12,247 nt of DNA from Gammaproteobacteria bacterium. Lineage in GTDB: Bacteria > Pseudomonadota > Gammaproteobacteria > HK1. Positions 1 to 6,399 of this stretch are shown piece after piece. The translations under genes were made by a program, and so were the position numbers. The first letter of the stretch is position 1; every line of letters begins with the position of its first letter. The notes under the pieces are model-generated. The model did not search any database. It had not been told where the DNA came from and saw only the letters and a list, made by a program, of their open reading frames with translations. The stretch spans positions 1 to 12,247 of the forward strand of contig JAGRHX010000021.1 in the NCBI GenBank assembly GCA_020444775.1, read 5' to 3'.

Positions 1-173
1 AGGTGGCCTTCGGCACCGAGGCCGGTCTGTTCGAGACCCAGGCCGGTATCCCCACCGTGATCTGTGGTCCTGGCTACATCGACCAGGCCCACAAGCCGGA
101 CGAGTTCGTGGCGCTCGAGCAGATCGCCCGCTGTGAGCAGTTCATCCGCTCGTTGTTCGAGCGCTGCAGCTGA
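1..173 (+). CDS. ArgE-like M20 family deacylase, C-terminal fragment
   Basis: This is the last 56 codons of a gene that begins before the window; the frame runs from base 3 to the TGA at 171-173. The peptide contains FGTEAGLF, then ICGPGYIDQAHKPDEF, which matches the C-terminal end of acetylornithine deacetylase (ArgE) and close M20 metallopeptidases. In that family the His of the QAHKPDEF segment helps bind metal and substrate, and it is present. Such enzymes remove an N-acyl group from an amino acid such as N-acetylornithine in the cytoplasm, using one or two zinc ions. Arginine synthesis is the textbook role, but many ArgE-like paralogues sit in catabolic clusters and act on other N-acyl amino acids. 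The gene ends about 150 bases before the E1 genes on the same strand, so it could belong to the same transcription unit or end just before it. Substrate is not certain. Confidence 0.8.
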   Translation, partial: VAFGTEAGLFETQAGIPTVICGPGYIDQAHKPDEFVALEQIARCEQFIRSLFERCS

Positions 174-265
174 GCGTCGCTCGCCACCCGACCGCGCGGG
201 CTGACCGGTACGGTTCGAATCGCGCTTGATCCCGGACACATGATTTCGCCCGCCGCGTGACGCAC

Positions 266-305
266 AATGCGCGAACGAGCGAGCGCTACGCTCGTTCGAC
301 GCATT
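266..305. promoter_or_regulatory. Long hairpin in the leader of the E1 operon
   Basis: A near-perfect inverted repeat: the arms are 266-281 and 289-305, forming 16 pairs with one unpaired A at 299 and a 7-base loop (282-288) that is itself largely palindromic (AGCGCT). It lies 6 bases upstream of the G-rich ribosome-binding site and 17 bases upstream of the chosen ATG at 323. No T-run follows, so it is not a standard intrinsic terminator for the upstream gene. It could be an RNA structure controlling translation or stability of the E1 operon mRNA, or a dyad operator in DNA. The function is inferred; the symmetry is seen directly. Confidence 0.6.
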
Positions 306-322
306 TCACCCAGGGGGGCTGG

Positions 323-1297
323 ATGGTGACCACCGTTACACCGGAGAAGCAGCGCGAGATGCTGCGCATGATGTTGACCATACGCCGGTTCGAGGAACGC
401 GCCTCGGACGACTTCCACAAGGGCGCGATCTACGGCGTGGTGCACTGTTACATCGGCGAGGAAGCGGTCGCCGTCGGTGTCTGCTCGGCACTCACACCCG
501 AGGACAAGATCATCAGCACGCACCGCGGCCATGGCCATTGCATCGCCAAGGGCGCGGATCTGAACCGGATGATGGCCGAGCTGTACGGACGCGAGACCGG
601 CTACTGCAAGGGCAAGGGCGGCTCCATGCATATCGCCGATTTCGACATCGGCATGCTCGGTGCGAACGGCATCGTCGCAGGCGGAATCTCCATCATCACC
701 GGCGCGGGGCTGGCCGCGCAGCTCGACGGCAAGAACCGGGTCGCGGTCGGCTTCTTCGGTGACGGGGCCTCCAATGCCGGCCCCTTCCACGAATCGATCA
801 ACATCGCCGCGGCCTGGAAGCTGCCGGTTGTTTACGTCTGTGAGAACAATCTGTGGGCGGTCAACACACCGTCCTCGGACAGCGTCTCGGTTGGTGACGT
901 CGCGCAGCGGGCCGCGGGCTACGGCATCCCCGGGGTGATCGTCGACGGCAACGACGTGCTCGAGGTGCACCGGGTCGCGCAGACGGCGATCGAGCGGGCC
1001 CGACGCGGCGAGGGACCGACCCTGATCGAATGCAAGACCTACCGGCACCGCCGACACACGGAGCGGCCGGACCAGCAGGACGACCGACCGCAGGACCAGA
1101 TCCTGGCGTGGATGGGCAAGGATCCGATCGACCGGCTGGTGCAGCACCTGAAGCAACAGCAGGGCCAGATGACCGACGCCGAGCTGGAGCAGATGGACGA
1201 GGCGGTGAAGGCCTCCATAGAACGCGCGGTGAAGTTCGCCGAGCAGAGCCCGTTCCCGAGCCTGGATTCGGCGCTCGACGACGTGTTTGCAGCCTGA
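323..1297 (+). CDS. 2-oxoacid/acetoin dehydrogenase E1 component, alpha subunit
   Basis: This 324-residue protein is the thiamine-diphosphate (TPP) binding alpha subunit of a heterotetrameric E1, the type found in pyruvate, acetoin and branched-chain 2-oxoacid dehydrogenase complexes. It would decarboxylate a 2-oxoacid (or cleave acetoin) and pass the acyl group to the lipoyl arm of an E2. The TPP/Mg motif starts with GDG at residues 146-148 and ends at the NN pair at 175-176. STHRGHGH near 66-72 is the usual His-rich active-site entry. Length fits AcoA/PdhA proteins. I chose ATG 323 because a G-rich Shine-Dalgarno (312-318) precedes it; an upstream GTG at 257 would put a 16-bp hairpin inside the coding region. 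The loop after residue 240 reads RHRRHTERPD instead of the usual RGHxEGD, so the partner or substrate may differ. The beta subunit follows after 12 bases. Acetoin, pyruvate and another 2-oxoacid remain possible substrates. Confidence 0.88.
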   Translation: MVTTVTPEKQREMLRMMLTIRRFEERASDDFHKGAIYGVVHCYIGEEAVAVGVCSALTPEDKIISTHRGHGHCIAKGADLNRMMAELYGRETGYCKGKGGSMHIADFDIGMLGANGIVAGGISIITGAGLAAQLDGKNRVAVGFFGDGASNAGPFHESINIAAAWKLPVVYVCENNLWAVNTPSSDSVSVGDVAQRAAGYGIPGVIVDGNDVLEVHRVAQTAIERARRGEGPTLIECKTYRHRRHTERPDQQDDRPQDQILAWMGKDPIDRLVQHLKQQQGQMTDAELEQMDEAVKASIERAVKFAEQSPFPSLDSALDDVFAA

Positions 1298-1309
1298 GGA
1301 GGTTCCGGT

Positions 1310-2263
1310 ATGCGTACCATCAGCTATGGCCAGGCGATCAGCGAGGCGATCGCCGAGGAAATGCGTCTGGACCCCAAGATCTTCCACATGTCCACCGATG
1401 CGCCGCTGGACCTGCTCGAGGAGTTCGGCCCGGTCCGCATCCGCCAGACGCCGATCACCGAGAGTGCCCTGACCGGTATGGCGATCGGCGCCGCCGGCTC
1501 CGGTTACCGGCCGATCGTCGACTGGCGTCTGGTCACCTTCTCGTTCGTGGCCATGGATCAGATCGTCAACCAGGCCGCGAAGATCCACTACATGTTCGGT
1601 GGCCAGGCGAAGTTCCCGATCCTGTTCCGCACCCAGGTCGGTGGCGGCACCCGTCGCGCCGCGCAGCACTCGCAAAGCCCCTACTCCATGTTCATGAACC
1701 TGGCCGGGCTGAAGATGGTGCTGCCCTCCACGCCGTACGACGTGAAGGGCCTTCTGAAGACCGCGATCCGCGATGACAACCCGGTCATCGCCTTCGAATC
1801 CGGACGTCTGACCGGGGTCAAGGGCGAGGTGCCCGAGGGTGACTACACGGTGCCCTTCGGCAAGGCCGACATCAAACGCGAGGGTAGCGACGTCACCGTG
1901 GTGGCGCTCGCCTGGCTGGTGCACGAAGCCCTGGCGGCGGCCGAGACCCTGGCCGCCGAAGGCATCTCGGTGGAGGTGGTGGACCCCCGCTGTCTGGTGC
2001 CGATGGACGTCGAGACCATCCGCGCCTCGGTGCGCAAGACCGGCCGCGTGGTGATCGCCGACGAGGCCTGCCCGACCGCCAGCGCGGCGGCCGAGATTGC
2101 CGCGGTCATCAGCGAGGATCCGGACACCTTCCAGGCGCTGAAGAGCGCGGTCCGCCGGGTCTGCGCGCTGCCGGTGCCGATCCCCTACGGTCCGGAGCTC
2201 GAGGACCACGTGTTCCCGGATCGCAACCGCATCATCGAGAGCGTGCGCGCGACCATGGGTTGA
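1310..2263 (+). CDS. 2-oxoacid/acetoin dehydrogenase E1 component, beta subunit
   Basis: The 317-residue protein is the beta partner of the E1 heterotetramer: an N-terminal transketolase-like pyrimidine-binding domain (about 1-180) and a C-terminal transketolase domain (about 190-310). Family landmarks are TPITESALTGMAIGAA (47-62, carrying the Glu that activates TPP), the segment with DQIVNQAAKIHYMFGGQ (about 83-99), GGGTRRAAQHSQS (about 111-123) and DPRCLVPMD. The start is well set: a strong GAGGAGG overlaps the stop of the alpha gene and lies 7 bases before ATG 1310. The 12-base spacing means co-translation with the alpha subunit. Length and domain order are normal for AcoB/PdhB. No E2 (lipoyl acyltransferase) or E3 gene follows; a dehydrogenase of the SDR family does, 25 bases downstream. 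The E2/E3 would have to come from elsewhere in the genome, or the E1 pair acts without them. Confidence 0.9.
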   Translation: MRTISYGQAISEAIAEEMRLDPKIFHMSTDAPLDLLEEFGPVRIRQTPITESALTGMAIGAAGSGYRPIVDWRLVTFSFVAMDQIVNQAAKIHYMFGGQAKFPILFRTQVGGGTRRAAQHSQSPYSMFMNLAGLKMVLPSTPYDVKGLLKTAIRDDNPVIAFESGRLTGVKGEVPEGDYTVPFGKADIKREGSDVTVVALAWLVHEALAAAETLAAEGISVEVVDPRCLVPMDVETIRASVRKTGRVVIADEACPTASAAAEIAAVISEDPDTFQALKSAVRRVCALPVPIPYGPELEDHVFPDRNRIIESVRATMG

Positions 2264-2288
2264 ACTTCGGGGCCGAACGAGGAGAGCG

Positions 2289-3035
2289 ATGATGCGACTG
2301 GCAGGCAAGGTGGCGCTGGTGACCGGCGGCAGCAAGGGCATCGGCGCGGCGGTGGTGAGACGATTCGTCGAGGAAGGCGCGAGAGTGGGTCTGGCCGATC
2401 TGCCGTCCACGCAGGGTGAGCAACTCGCCGAGAAGCTGCGCGCGCACGGCAGCGAGGTGCAGTTCCTGCCCCTGGACGTGGCCCGCACCGAACAGTGGCA
2501 GGCCGCGGTCGACGCCCTGGTGACGCGTTACGGCCGACTGGACATCCTGGTCAACAATGCCGGCGTCTATCAACGCACGCCGGCGGAGTCGCTCAGCGAC
2601 GAGGACTGGGACTGGCTGATGTCGATCAACGCCAAAGGCCCGTTCATCGGCATGCGCACCGTGATCCCGGCGATGCGCGCATCCGGCGGTGGCTCAATCG
2701 TCAACCTGTCGTCCACCGCGGGCATCCGTGCCTCGGTGGCCGCGCACTACGGCGCCTCCAAGGGCGCGGTACGCCTGATGAGCAAGTGCATCGCGGTCAA
2801 CTACGCCCGCGACGGCATCCGCTGCAACTCGGTCCACCCAGGGCCGGTGGACACCGAGATGGGCCATGCCGCGGTGCCCGACGCGGTCCGTGACGAACGT
2901 TTCGCACGCATCCCGCTCGGCCGCTTCGCCCGACCGGACGAGATTGCCAACGCGATACTGTTCCTGGCCAGCGACGAGTCCTCGTTCGTGACCGGCACCG
3001 AGCTCATCGTCGACGGTGGCGCCACCGCCGGCTGA
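2289..3035 (+). CDS. Short-chain dehydrogenase/reductase (classical SDR)
   Basis: This 248-residue cytoplasmic oxidoreductase belongs to the classical SDR family (FabG-like fold). The Rossmann motif TGGSKGIG is at 12-19, NNAG at 89-92, the structural Asn at 115, and the catalytic set is Ser141/142, Tyr154, Lys158; PGPVDTEM follows at 184-191. Asp37 at the end of the second beta strand favours NAD(H) over NADP(H). It would interconvert an alcohol and a ketone, or reduce a 3-oxoacyl thioester; the substrate cannot be read. GAGGAG at 2279-2284 serves two adjacent ATG codons (2289, 2292); the second has the better spacing and gives a 247-residue protein starting MRLAGK. The gene follows E1 beta by 25 bases, so it is the third gene of the operon. 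By context it might act on acetoin, diacetyl or a 2-hydroxy/2-oxo compound linked to the E1 substrate, but this is inference. Confidence 0.88.
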   Translation: MMRLAGKVALVTGGSKGIGAAVVRRFVEEGARVGLADLPSTQGEQLAEKLRAHGSEVQFLPLDVARTEQWQAAVDALVTRYGRLDILVNNAGVYQRTPAESLSDEDWDWLMSINAKGPFIGMRTVIPAMRASGGGSIVNLSSTAGIRASVAAHYGASKGAVRLMSKCIAVNYARDGIRCNSVHPGPVDTEMGHAAVPDAVRDERFARIPLGRFARPDEIANAILFLASDESSFVTGTELIVDGGATAG

Positions 3036-3094
3036 ACGGACCTCTGGCGCAAACCGGCGGCGCAACACAACGTCCGTTCCAATGGCGCCGGCCG

Positions 3095-3121
3095 AACGGC
3101 CGCGGCTCAGCCGCGGCCGTT
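3095..3121. terminator. Perfect 12-bp hairpin between convergent genes, stop codon in its loop
   Basis: Bases 3095-3106 and 3110-3121 are perfect reverse complements (AACGGCCGCGGC and its partner), with a 3-base loop, TCA at 3107-3109. That loop is exactly the TGA stop codon of the minus-strand M24 gene, and the right-hand arm encodes its last four residues (Asn-Gly-Arg-Gly). It lies 59 bases beyond the stop of the plus-strand SDR gene. Its position suggests a two-way transcription terminator, although only a very short T run follows on the minus strand (the arm ends in TT) and none on the plus strand. Confidence 0.6.
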
Positions 3122-4399
3122 GATGGTATCGAATCCCCACGAGAAGAACGGCTTGCCGCCGTCGGCGGCAACCTCGACCACCTCCTCCACCCATACCCGC
3201 TCACGCTCGCCACCCGGGTAGAGGATGTGCAGCGGCACGACCATCCCGGCTTCCAGCTGCCAGTCGACGTTGGGCCGCCCGGCGGCGGTGGTCTGCTCGA
3301 TGTCCATGTGGCTCAGCCCCAGGCCGTGGAAGAAGACGATCGCGCGGTCGGCGTCGGCCACGCCACACCGTCTGAACACCTGCCGCGCCGCCCCCTGCAG
3401 CTCACTGATACGCACCCCCGGGCGCATCCTCGCCATGGTCTCGGCCGCGGCCTCGGCGCAGGCCCGGGCATTGGTCCAGGCAACGCCGCGTGGCTCATCG
3501 TCGATAACCCAGGTCTTGCCGCCGTCCCAGCAGTACATGTCCACGGTGCCGTGACAGTCGAACATCACGTGCATGCCCGGCGTCAGCTCGAAGTCATCGC
3601 CACGCGCGTACAAGGTGATCGCCGGATCCGCGCCACGCGGGTGTCCCCAGACCATGCCACCCGGATCGCGCACGAAGCCACCCAGCTCGGCGACCGCGCA
3701 GTTGTAGGCATGGTTGAATTCCCGCCAGGTCATGCCGGGGGACCACGAGTGGATGCTGCGCAGGATCGCGGTCTCGTTGAGCGTCGTGGCCCGCCTCAGC
3801 AGCCGCAGCTCGGCAGGTGTCTTCACCGCACGCGCGAACATCAAGGCATCGTAGGCATCGGCCATGTTCGAGGAGGCCAGCCCGAGCTGCGCACCGAAGC
3901 GCGGATCGTCGAAACCGATGCGGGCCCCGCTCAGCTTCAACTCATCCAGCACCGCGCGGCAGGCCGTGCCCAGACCATCTGCATAGCGCGCCCGGATCTC
4001 CACGACGCGCGGATCGTCCGCCAGCGCATCCGGGAGGAAGCGGTCCATGTCGAGATCGCCGGCCGGCAGGTCCAGCGGCAGCATCACCGCCCGGAACGAG
4101 CGGATGGTCTCGACCCAGGTCGACATGGACAAGGCCGTGCCCAGATAGTAGTCGGCCACCACCAGCACCGGCGAACGCGGCGCATGCCTGGACAGGACGA
4201 AGGCGTACGGCCGCGGCTCGTCGGACTTGTGGGCGATGCCGTTGAAGCCGGACAGATAGAAGACGTTGTTGGCCGAGGTCGCGACGATGGCATCGAGTCC
4301 ACGCTTCTCCATCGCGTGCAGCAGCCTGTCCAGATTACAGAGCTGGCGGGGCAGAGGCTCGCAGGGGGGCACGCTGGCCCGGGTCAGGTCACTGGACAT
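3107..4399 (-). CDS. M24 family metallopeptidase-like protein (Xaa-Pro aminopeptidase fold)
   Basis: The 430-residue protein has the two-domain layout of creatinase/prolidase-type M24 enzymes: an N-terminal creatinase domain (about 20-170) and a C-terminal pita-bread domain (about 190-415). Expected metal ligands are visible as Asp281 (FDCHG) and Asp292 (CWDGGKT), 11 residues apart as in the family, and His358 (FFHGLGLSH). The fourth ligand, normally Glu in a TxEPG motif, appears as His391 in VVPLHILYPG; the last Glu is 405 or 406 (VWVEEVVEV). Metal binding is therefore altered, and the enzyme may not be an ordinary peptidase: creatinase and DMSP lyase DddP share this fold with other chemistry. 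ATG 4399 is chosen because AGGAG (4407-4411, minus strand) precedes it with 7-base spacing; the reading frame is open to 4588, but that extension overlaps the opposite gene's start and looks non-coding. It diverges from the LLM oxidoreductase gene. Confidence 0.85.
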   Translation of the reverse strand: MSSDLTRASVPPCEPLPRQLCNLDRLLHAMEKRGLDAIVATSANNVFYLSGFNGIAHKSDEPRPYAFVLSRHAPRSPVLVVADYYLGTALSMSTWVETIRSFRAVMLPLDLPAGDLDMDRFLPDALADDPRVVEIRARYADGLGTACRAVLDELKLSGARIGFDDPRFGAQLGLASSNMADAYDALMFARAVKTPAELRLLRRATTLNETAILRSIHSWSPGMTWREFNHAYNCAVAELGGFVRDPGGMVWGHPRGADPAITLYARGDDFELTPGMHVMFDCHGTVDMYCWDGGKTWVIDDEPRGVAWTNARACAEAAAETMARMRPGVRISELQGAARQVFRRCGVADADRAIVFFHGLGLSHMDIEQTTAAGRPNVDWQLEAGMVVPLHILYPGGERERVWVEEVVEVAADGGKPFFSWGFDTINGRG

Positions 4400-4532
4400 G
4401 GGGCTACTCCTGTTCGCAATGAGAGCGGACGGCCGGTCGAGAGTGCCGGCAGCGCTAACGTCTACGACACATTCTTGCGTAACATGGCGGGCACCGGAAC
4501 CCGAACAGGACAACCTGAACAGGACACAGGGC
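4400..4532. promoter_or_regulatory. Divergent intergenic region, shared promoter zone
   Basis: These 133 bases separate the divergent starts of the M24 gene (minus) and the LLM oxidoreductase gene (plus), so promoters for both must lie here or overlap the ends. I could not pick out convincing -35/-10 boxes. A 10-base direct repeat, GAACAGGACA at 4503-4512 and 4517-4526, lies just before the plus-strand start; its second copy contains the AGGA that probably acts as the ribosome-binding site. Confidence 0.45.
4407..4411 (-). promoter_or_regulatory. Ribosome-binding site of the M24 gene
   Basis: AGGAG on the minus strand, 7 bases before the ATG whose first base is 4399. It settles the start over the open frame that continues 63 codons further upstream. 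Confidence 0.65.
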
Positions 4533-5483
4533 ATGCAAATCGGATTCAACCTGCCGGTCAGCGGACCGATGGCGACCGCCGCGACCATGGCCGAGACCGC
4601 GCGGCTCGGGGAATCGCTGGGCTTTGACTACCTGACACTGACCGACCACGTGGCGCTGCCCGACACCAGCACCCCCGGCTATCCGTACTCCGAGAGCGGT
4701 CAGTTCTACTCGCCCGACCCGGGTCACCGTTTCGAGCAGCTCACCGCCGCGGCCTGGATCGCGGCACGCACCGAATCCATCCGCCTGGTGCTGGCGGTGA
4801 TGGTGGTGCCACATCGCCCGGCGGTGCTCAGCGCGAAGATGCTCAGCACCATCGACGTGCTGTCCGGAGGCCGGCTGGTTGTCGGCATCGGCGCGGGCTG
4901 GCTGCAGCCCGAGATCGAGGCGGTGGCGACCACGCCCTTCGCCGAACGTGGCGCGGTCACCGACGAGTACATCGATGCCTTCAAGGCCATCTGGACCCAG
5001 GAGCGACCACGCTTTCAGGGCCGCTACACGCGTATCGACGGGCTGCTGGTCGACCCGAAACCGATTCAGAAGCCACACCCGCCGATCTGGGTCGGCGGCG
5101 AGAGCGGTCCGTCGATGCGCCGTGCCGCCCGGGTAGGTGACGCCTGGTATCCGATCGGTAGCAACAATGCCAATCTGCTCGACAGCCTGCCGCGGCTGGA
5201 GGCCGGCATCGCGCGGCTGCGCAAGCTGACCGAAGCCGCGGGTCGGGACCCGGCGTCGGTCGGCATCACCTACCGCGTCAAACGACACGCCTACCAGGCG
5301 CCGCCGGCCAGCGACGGCAATCGGCGGCTGTTCACCGGCACGGTTGCCGACACGATCAGGGACATCGAAACACTACGCGGGCTCGGCGTGACGGCCATCG
5401 ACTTCGATTTCGAGGGTCGCGACGCGGCTCGGTCCGCGGCCGCGATGCGCAGCTTCCGTGAGACGGTCATGGACAAGCTGTGA
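4533..5483 (+). CDS. LLM class flavin/F420-dependent oxidoreductase
   Basis: This 316-residue TIM-barrel protein belongs to the luciferase-like monooxygenase superfamily. It starts MQIGFNLPVSGP, has SGGRLVVGIGAGW at 111-123, PHPPIWVGGES at 181-191 and GDAWYP at 202-207, the pattern of the subgroup usually labelled F420-dependent oxidoreductase. Members use reduced FMN or deazaflavin F420 to oxidise, reduce or oxygenate small molecules; which cofactor is used cannot be decided here. The frame is open back to 4266, but that upstream part overlaps the M24 gene on the other strand and has no family similarity, so ATG 4533 with AGGA 8 bases upstream is the likely start. It is monocistronic: it diverges from the M24 gene and converges on panB. 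A second, different LLM gene lies at 8907-9755. The substrate is unknown; environmental proteobacteria often carry many such paralogues in catabolic regions. Confidence 0.87.
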   Translation: MQIGFNLPVSGPMATAATMAETARLGESLGFDYLTLTDHVALPDTSTPGYPYSESGQFYSPDPGHRFEQLTAAAWIAARTESIRLVLAVMVVPHRPAVLSAKMLSTIDVLSGGRLVVGIGAGWLQPEIEAVATTPFAERGAVTDEYIDAFKAIWTQERPRFQGRYTRIDGLLVDPKPIQKPHPPIWVGGESGPSMRRAARVGDAWYPIGSNNANLLDSLPRLEAGIARLRKLTEAAGRDPASVGITYRVKRHAYQAPPASDGNRRLFTGTVADTIRDIETLRGLGVTAIDFDFEGRDAARSAAAMRSFRETVMDKL

Positions 5484-5531
5484 ACAGGCGATCGTGAGCG
5501 TCTAGCCCTGGACGATCCGAAGCGACGTGTC

Positions 5532-5568
5532 GGGCCCGGCGCGTGACCCGGTCACGCGTAGCGGGCCC
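5532..5568. terminator. Strong two-part hairpin between convergent genes
   Basis: The inner stem pairs CGCGTGAC (5540-5547) with GTCACGCG (5551-5558) around a 3-base loop. The outer stem pairs GGGCCCG (5532-5538) with CGGGCCC (5562-5568), with a small internal loop (G against TAG). Together there are 15 base pairs in the 100-base gap between the LLM and panB stop codons. The location fits a bidirectional terminator, but there is no T-run on either side, so termination would depend on the stem alone or on Rho. Confidence 0.55.
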
Positions 5569-5583
5569 TGAGCGCGAGCCGGG

Positions 5584-6399
5584 TCAGCTATAGCTGTGCG
5601 CCGCGCTCGGGAACTCGCTGGCCTTGACCTCCGCCACATAGGCTGCAATCGCGCCCTGGATACCGTCGTTACGGCCGGCCAGATAGTTCTTCACGAACTT
5701 CGCCGGACGACCGGGCCACAGACCGAGCAGGTCCTGCAGCACCAGGATCTGGCCGTCGCAGTCCGCGCCGGCACCGATCCCGATGACTGGCACGTCCAGA
5801 GCCTGGGTGATGCGACGTGCAAGCTCGGCGGGCACGCATTCGAGCAGGATGATGCTCGCACCAGCATCCTGTAACACCTTCGCCTCCTCGACCATCTCGT
5901 TGGCACGCTTCGGGTCGCGCCCCTGCACCCGGTAGCCGCCCAGATGATTGATCGATTGCGGCGTGAGTCCCATGTGCGCGCAAACCGGGATACCGCGCTC
6001 GGTCAGCAGACGGGTCGACTCTGCGAGCCAGGCGCCACCCTCCAACTTGACGATCTGCGCCCCCTCGCGCATCAGGATGGCCGCGTTCTCGAGCGCATTG
6101 ATCTCGGTGCAGTAGCTCATGAAGGGCAGATCCGCCATCAACAGGGCGCCCTGGTTGCCACGTCGCACGCAGCGCACGTGATAGGCCACGTCCTCGACCG
6201 TCACCGGCAGGCTGCTGTCATGGCCCTGCATCACCATGCCCAACGAATCACCCACCAGGATCAGCTCCACGCCCGCCGCGCTCACCGCGTGGGCGGTGCA
6301 ATAGTCATACGCGGTCAGACAGGCGAATTTCTCCTGCTTGCGTTTCATCGCCATCAAGCTGGGCAACGTGATCGCTTTGACCGTGGATTGTGTTGACAT
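5584..6399 (-). CDS. panB: 3-methyl-2-oxobutanoate hydroxymethyltransferase (ketopantoate hydroxymethyltransferase)
   Basis: PanB adds a hydroxymethyl group from 5,10-methylene-tetrahydrofolate to 2-oxoisovalerate, giving ketopantoate, the first committed step of pantothenate and CoA synthesis, in the cytoplasm. The 271-residue protein matches the family along its length (E. coli PanB has 264). Visible sites are VGDSLGM at 49-55 with Mg-binding Asp51, Asp90 in MADLPFMSY, Lys118/Glu120 in IVKLEGG, and catalytic Glu187 in LLECVP, followed by VIGIGAG (205-211). All expected residues are intact. ATG 6399 is preceded by AGAGGA about 10 bases upstream on the minus strand; the frame extends further but that part is arginine-rich and non-family. 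No panC, panD or panE is adjacent, and the neighbours look catabolic, so this may be the housekeeping gene in a scattered pathway or an accessory paralogue. The gene is transcribed alone, convergent with the LLM gene and divergent from the MFS gene. Confidence 0.92.
   Translation of the reverse strand: MSTQSTVKAITLPSLMAMKRKQEKFACLTAYDYCTAHAVSAAGVELILVGDSLGMVMQGHDSSLPVTVEDVAYHVRCVRRGNQGALLMADLPFMSYCTEINALENAAILMREGAQIVKLEGGAWLAESTRLLTERGIPVCAHMGLTPQSINHLGGYRVQGRDPKRANEMVEEAKVLQDAGASIILLECVPAELARRITQALDVPVIGIGAGADCDGQILVLQDLLGLWPGRPAKFVKNYLAGRNDGIQGAIAAYVAEVKASEFPSAAHSYS

Noticed and set aside
201..230. GGTTCGAATC at 212-221, resembling a tRNA T-loop
   Set aside because: The flanking bases do not form a T-stem, and no acceptor or anticodon stem could be paired around it on either strand.
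257..322. N-terminal extension of E1 alpha from GTG 257
   Set aside because: The 22 extra residues have no family counterpart, a 16-bp hairpin covers the stretch, and a G-rich ribosome-binding site sits just before ATG 323.
74..2488. 804-codon open frame on the minus strand opposite the E1 genes
   Set aside because: It is rich in Arg, His, Gly and Asp with no domain, and lies fully opposite three genes with clear family motifs. It is a shadow frame from GC-rich third positions.
4266..4532. 89-codon upstream extension of the first LLM protein
   Set aside because: It overlaps the oppositely oriented M24 coding start and has no LLM features; the family N-terminus begins at MQIGFNLP.
3227..4627. 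466-codon plus-strand frame opposite the M24 gene
   Set aside because: No recognisable domain and composition typical of an antisense frame; the minus-strand M24 motifs are convincing.
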